Source of the DNA: Colimorpha sp045597945
Lineage (GTDB): Bacteria > Bacteroidota > Bacteroidia > Bacteroidales > P3
Assembly: GCA_045597945.1 (NCBI GenBank)
Contig: JAZLLD010000044.1
Coordinates: forward strand, 1-8,719
Reading direction: 5' to 3'
DNA length: 8,719 nt
Shown here one piece after another: positions 6,403 through 8,719 of this stretch. The notes beneath the pieces are model-generated. The model was not told where the DNA came from. It was given only the letters and a program-made list of their open reading frames with translations, and did no database searches. Every line of letters begins with the position of its first letter. The stretch's first letter is position 1. The position numbers and the translations under genes were made by a program.

Positions 6403-7239
6403 CTATAGATAGCGCTTCTGTTCCTGTCCTTCGACTTCGGCATAGAGCTCAATCATATTGCGGATGGGGCTGGAGTTAATCTTGGGCAGCAACACTTCTT
6501 CTATCTGGAAAAGACCCACTTCCGCCGACATCTGCACGGCAATCTTGATAGGCCTCTCGGAGCCGGTCATGATGGATACGCGCTCAATGGAGTTGGCCGA
6601 GTATTTATGGATGTCGCCCTGCGCAGGAGATGTATGTAAATTAATTGGTACGCGCGCGCGACCCTTGGTCATGTCGCAACCATCGGCCACCAATATCAGT
6701 CCGGCCTCGATAGAATGAATCTTCCTCGTGCCCATGTGGCCGATAATGCCTTCCATGGCCATGGAACGAATCGTCACTCTACGCACCAGGTCAGCTGGAT
6801 CCGGCAAATTCTTCATCAGAATGCGGTCGATGATGTTGTAGGCTAAGATACCGGAGTATAGTTCATGGTCCTGCCGGCCGATCGACATACCGAAGTCATG
6901 GCAGAATGCCGCCAGAGCTACAGCCGTAACGCTGTCGTCAAAAGTGCCGGCCTGGTCACGCTGTAGGCTGGTCTGTATGCCTGCGTTGTAGAGAATCTTC
7001 AGCATTTTCAGCGCATTTCGGCAAACAGTCCGCATGTGCACGGGCCCATGGTCATTGAACCCTAGGCGGGTGATAGAAACCTTGTTGGCATAGTCCTGCA
7101 CGGCCTGGATTTCCTCGTCGGCAATCAGATCCCGCACCACACGCAAAGGCAAGTCAGCCTCTTCCGGGGTAATGTCGATAATCTCTTCGGCCAGTTCCAC
7201 CAGCCTTTGTTCCACCTTAACTTCTTTCTGTGATTTCAT
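6403..7239 (-). CDS. HD-superfamily metal-dependent phosphohydrolase
   Basis: From ATG 7239 this is 278 residues. The HD metal-binding set is visible: H64/H68 in NDHGPVHMRTV (62-72), H114-D115 in AFCHDFGMSIG (111-121), H125 in RQDHE, H168 and H175 in GHMGTRKIHS, and D186 in VADGCDMTKG (184-193). HD enzymes hydrolyse phosphate esters of nucleotides or nucleic acids; the substrate here is not deducible. The C-terminal part (about 228-270) looks like a separate alpha/beta segment. The frame can extend to a TTG at 7281, but the ATG follows an A-rich tract and is preferred. It lies 72 bases after the membrane-protein gene, so it may belong to the sigma-factor operon or use the candidate promoter at 7279-7309. 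No terminator is seen after it. Confidence 0.85.
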   Translation of the reverse strand: MKSQKEVKVEQRLVELAEEIIDITPEEADLPLRVVRDLIADEEIQAVQDYANKVSITRLGFNDHGPVHMRTVCRNALKMLKILYNAGIQTSLQRDQAGTFDDSVTAVALAAFCHDFGMSIGRQDHELYSGILAYNIIDRILMKNLPDPADLVRRVTIRSMAMEGIIGHMGTRKIHSIEAGLILVADGCDMTKGRARVPINLHTSPAQGDIHKYSANSIERVSIMTGSERPIKIAVQMSAEVGLFQIEEVLLPKINSSPIRNMIELYAEVEGQEQKRYL

Positions 7240-7278
7240 ATGTTTTTTTAATGACACCGGCCCTTTATCGGCAATTAC

Positions 7279-7309
7279 CAAAGTCAGTGCTTGAATAATA
7301 ACGCAGAAA
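7279..7309 (-). promoter_or_regulatory. Candidate promoter of the HD-hydrolase gene
   Basis: Minus-strand TTTC (7306-7309) and TGACTTTG (7279-7286) are 19 bases apart, with one mismatch in each box to the TTTG/TAnnTTTG consensus. A start near 7272 would give a leader of about 33 bases to ATG 7239. It would also place the TTG at 7281 upstream of the transcript, supporting the ATG start. Confidence 0.35.
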
Positions 7310-7311
7310 CT

Positions 7312-7926
7312 CTATTTTTGTTGTTTATTGATAATATTTTCGATGCCGTTGAACAATCGGTCCTGCTTCTTCTTGGACTTCTTCCCCACAAAGTAACAGA
7401 CGAGAATGGTAAACCCCACTACGCAAATGGCACGCACAAAGTCATTGGAGTCGTCAGAGGTCTCAGCTATAAAGATAACGCCCAGCACCACGGCACCAAT
7501 GGCCTTGGGCAGCCGATACTTCCACGGCTCGGGCGATATGGAGTTGACGTATGCCATAGTCTCCACCACCTCGGCCAGGGTCTTGCAGCGGCGGTAGGTC
7601 TTGCGCTGGCTGAAAAAATTATAGGATATAAATGCCAAGATACCCCAGGCAGAGATGATGCCCAATAAAGAAGAGCCGTCTTTACAAGTGATTGTTATAG
7701 CCGACGCAACCAGTATTGCCAACGTCAGCCAGATGGCCCTAGTCTGCTTCTTCTGCCATGCAGCCAACCGGCTGTTGGCCACTTCAAATAGCAGTTTTTC
7801 ATCCGCTATGCACTGCTGGCGGAGCTCTTCCTGCAACAGCGCATACTGCTGCTTCATTCGCTCCAATTCTTGCTCAACATTATGGCCTTCGTTTGTATCG
7901 ATTTTGTTCAGGTTGTCGTTTTCCAT
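7312..7926 (-). CDS. Coiled-coil membrane protein, possible partner of the ECF sigma factor
   Basis: I do not recognise a named family. Of 204 residues, about 15-62 are charged and Gln-rich with heptad-like spacing (a probable coiled coil, cytoplasmic). Two hydrophobic pairs follow: helices at about 64-80 and 87-104, a basic loop (QRKTYRRCK), then 141-154 and 163-181. It ends in a lysine-rich tail (GKKSKKKQDR). The positive-inside rule puts both ends and the middle loop in the cytoplasm. Its start shares one base with the sigma stop (TAATG), so the two are almost surely co-translated. Sigma factors in such pairs are often held by a co-encoded membrane anti-sigma factor. However, there is no zinc motif (HxxxCxxC) or FecR-like domain, so the anti-sigma role is only inferred from position and topology. 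Confidence 0.8.
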   Translation of the reverse strand: MENDNLNKIDTNEGHNVEQELERMKQQYALLQEELRQQCIADEKLLFEVANSRLAAWQKKQTRAIWLTLAILVASAITITCKDGSSLLGIISAWGILAFISYNFFSQRKTYRRCKTLAEVVETMAYVNSISPEPWKYRLPKAIGAVVLGVIFIAETSDDSNDFVRAICVVGFTILVCYFVGKKSKKKQDRLFNGIENIINKQQK

Positions 7927-8432
7927 TATTTAAGCAATTTGATTAGTTTCTCCTTGATTCTTACCAAGCGCACGCTCACATTCTTAGTGCTGATACCGAG
8001 TATGATGCCTATCTCATCACAGCTCATGCCTTCAAACCACATCAGCACCAAGGCTCGATCAGCAGCCTCCAGCTGGCTGACTCGGTCGTAGAGCTGACGG
8101 ATTTGTTCCACCTTGGGGTCGTCAGTGTCTTGGTACAAGTCCACCGTAAGGTCCAGCGGCACAGTCTCCACTCTGCGAGTCTGCTTCTTCTTGTCGTTCA
8201 AGCAAGTGTTCAGACTGACGCGGTAGACCCATGTGCGCGCGCTACTGGCCTCCTTAAAAGTGTCAAAACCCGTCCACAGCCGGATGAGAACCTCCTGGAA
8301 CAAATCCTCGGCTTCGGCTCTGTTGGTGGCAAACATGTAGCACACAGAATAGATGGTGGCTTTCTGGTCCAGCACCAAATCTGTGAACCGCTGTTCCTTC
8401 TCCATGTTTGACTTTACTAATTTATGTTTCAT
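7926..8432 (-). CDS. RNA polymerase ECF-type sigma factor
   Basis: This 168-residue protein has the two-domain ECF layout. Region 2 spans about 15-82: AEAEDLFQEVLIRLW (39-53) is the core-binding helix, and ARTWVYRVSLNTCLND (65-80) covers the -10 melting/recognition part. A linker follows, then region 4 at about 108-165, with the helix-turn-helix CDEIGIILGISTKNVSVRLV (138-157) for the -35 element. Regions 1 and 3 are absent, as expected. It redirects RNA polymerase to a specific gene set, probably for envelope or stress responses. The start taken is ATG 8432; ATG 8405 (MEKEQRF) would give 159 residues and is equally credible. A near-consensus housekeeping promoter lies upstream, and the next gene overlaps by one base. 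The regulon is unknown. Confidence 0.9.
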   Translation of the reverse strand: MKHKLVKSNMEKEQRFTDLVLDQKATIYSVCYMFATNRAEAEDLFQEVLIRLWTGFDTFKEASSARTWVYRVSLNTCLNDKKKQTRRVETVPLDLTVDLYQDTDDPKVEQIRQLYDRVSQLEAADRALVLMWFEGMSCDEIGIILGISTKNVSVRLVRIKEKLIKLLK

Positions 8433-8450
8433 GCAATATTAGACAACCAT

Positions 8451-8475
8451 TGTGGCGAAAAACTACATCGCCACA
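8451..8475 (-). promoter_or_regulatory. Hairpin in the 5' leader of the sigma gene
   Basis: Bases tgtggcga (8451-8458) and tcgccaca (8468-8475) form a perfect 8-bp stem with a 9-base loop, starting 19 bases upstream of ATG 8432. With transcription starting near 8483, it would be close to the 5' end of the mRNA, where it could stabilise the message or gate translation. Confidence 0.6.
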
Positions 8476-8485
8476 GCGAAAAACT
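8455..8485 (-). repeat. 10-bp direct repeat at the sigma-gene transcript start
   Basis: gcgaaaaact occurs at 8455-8464 and again at 8476-8485, a 21-base period (two helical turns). The second copy covers the expected transcription start and the first overlaps the leader hairpin. Same-face spacing suits a dimeric regulator, but chance is possible. Confidence 0.4.
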
Positions 8486-8489
8486 TTTG

Positions 8490-8522
8490 CAAAGATACGA
8501 AAAAATCTGAAATGTTAAGAAA
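8490..8522 (-). promoter_or_regulatory. Promoter of the ECF sigma operon
   Basis: Minus-strand TATCTTTG (8490-8497) is a perfect TAnnTTTG -7 box. TTTC (8519-8522), 21 bases upstream, is a one-mismatch -33 box, and the spacer is T-rich. Expected transcription start is near 8483, about 50 bases before ATG 8432. The pattern suggests the housekeeping sigma rather than self-activation only. Confidence 0.7.
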
Positions 8523-8594
8523 TCAACTTTAGCACTGACTATATTTTGTCGTGTTTTGTGCGGTGGCCGGATTGGGTCACGAGGGTGAGGAGGT

Positions 8595-8618
8595 GGGGGC
8601 GCATTGGCATGCGCCCCC
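8595..8618 (-). terminator. GC hairpin terminator after the T9SS-substrate gene
   Basis: A perfect 9-bp stem, gggggcgca (8595-8603) with tgcgccccc (8610-8618), has a 6-base loop and starts 20 bases after the stop codon of the upstream gene. No clear T-run follows on the minus strand, so termination may be incomplete, but position and stability favour this role. Confidence 0.7.
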
Positions 8619-8638
8619 TGACTTTCTCACTTGGGGGA

Positions 8639-8719
8639 TTATTTCTTCACCACTTTCATGTGCTGGGTGCGGCCGTTGGCGGTGCTGACTTTGACGATGT
8701 AGCTGCCTTGGGGGAGGTG
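8639..8719 (-). CDS. C-terminal end of a T9SS-secreted protein (26 codons visible)
   Basis: Only the last 26 residues and the TAA stop (8639-8641) are inside the window; the gene continues past the right edge. The tail reads LPQGSYIVKVSTANG, then basic residues and KVVKK at the end. This is the pattern of the type A C-terminal sorting domain of the Bacteroidota type IX secretion system: a Gly-x-Tyr-hydrophobic strand, a turn, and a final Lys-Val-Val-Lys strand. In such proteins the domain directs export across the outer membrane and is then removed, often with attachment of the passenger to the cell surface. The passenger function cannot be seen. A hairpin terminator follows, so it is separate from the sigma operon. 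Confidence 0.75.
   Translation of the reverse strand, partial: HLPQGSYIVKVSTANGRTQHMKVVKK

Noticed and set aside
7240..7281. N-terminal extension of the HD gene to a TTG start
   Set aside because: The ATG at 7239 has a typical A-rich upstream region, and the TTG lies within the candidate promoter -7 box.
1..8719. CRISPR array, tRNA/rRNA, insertion sequence or defence system
   Set aside because: No spaced repeat series, cloverleaf, transposase or defence-family motif was found on either strand; all sizeable minus-strand frames are accounted for.

Overview
The window looks like the chromosome of a Bacteroidota species, most likely order Bacteroidales (Prevotella- or Muribaculaceae-like). Four things support this. 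The partial gene at the right edge ends in a typical type IX secretion sorting tail. Two upstream regions carry good matches to the Bacteroidota promoter (TTTG near -33, TAnnTTTG near -7). Start codons follow A/T-rich stretches rather than Shine-Dalgarno sites. The gene order rplM-rpsI-rpsB-tsf is the one expected in the group. The genus is inference.

Every supported gene is on the minus strand, so transcription runs right to left. Reading that way: (1) 8639-8719, the last 26 codons of a secreted T9SS substrate, followed by a strong GC hairpin terminator at 8595-8618. (2) 7312-8432, an ECF sigma factor behind a near-consensus promoter, overlapping by one base a coiled-coil, four-helix membrane protein that may be its regulator. 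(3) 6403-7239, an HD-superfamily phosphohydrolase, possibly with its own promoter. (4) 6121-6402, a non-coding region with a strong promoter and a roughly 200-nt leader. (5) 3127-6120, the translation operon rplM, rpsI, rpsB, tsf (L13, S9, S2, EF-Ts), closed by a terminator hairpin at 3069-3099. (6) 1-2965, a HAD-fold hydrolase, an RNase HI with an N-terminal hybrid-binding domain, the release-factor methyltransferase PrmC, and the N-terminal 292 codons of a sodium:solute symporter. These last four have short gaps or overlaps and probably form one operon.

The ribosomal operon and prmC serve protein synthesis, RNase HI removes RNA from RNA:DNA hybrids, and the sigma factor with its membrane partner probably handles envelope signalling. 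I see no CRISPR array, tRNA, rRNA, insertion sequence or recognisable defence system. The least explained DNA is regulatory: a multi-helix RNA candidate between rpsI and rpsB, a long rplM leader with a 36-codon open frame, an 11-bp-stem palindrome between rpsB and tsf, inverted/direct repeats over the rplM -33 box, and a repeat/hairpin at the start of the sigma transcript. These are the best candidates for something undescribed.
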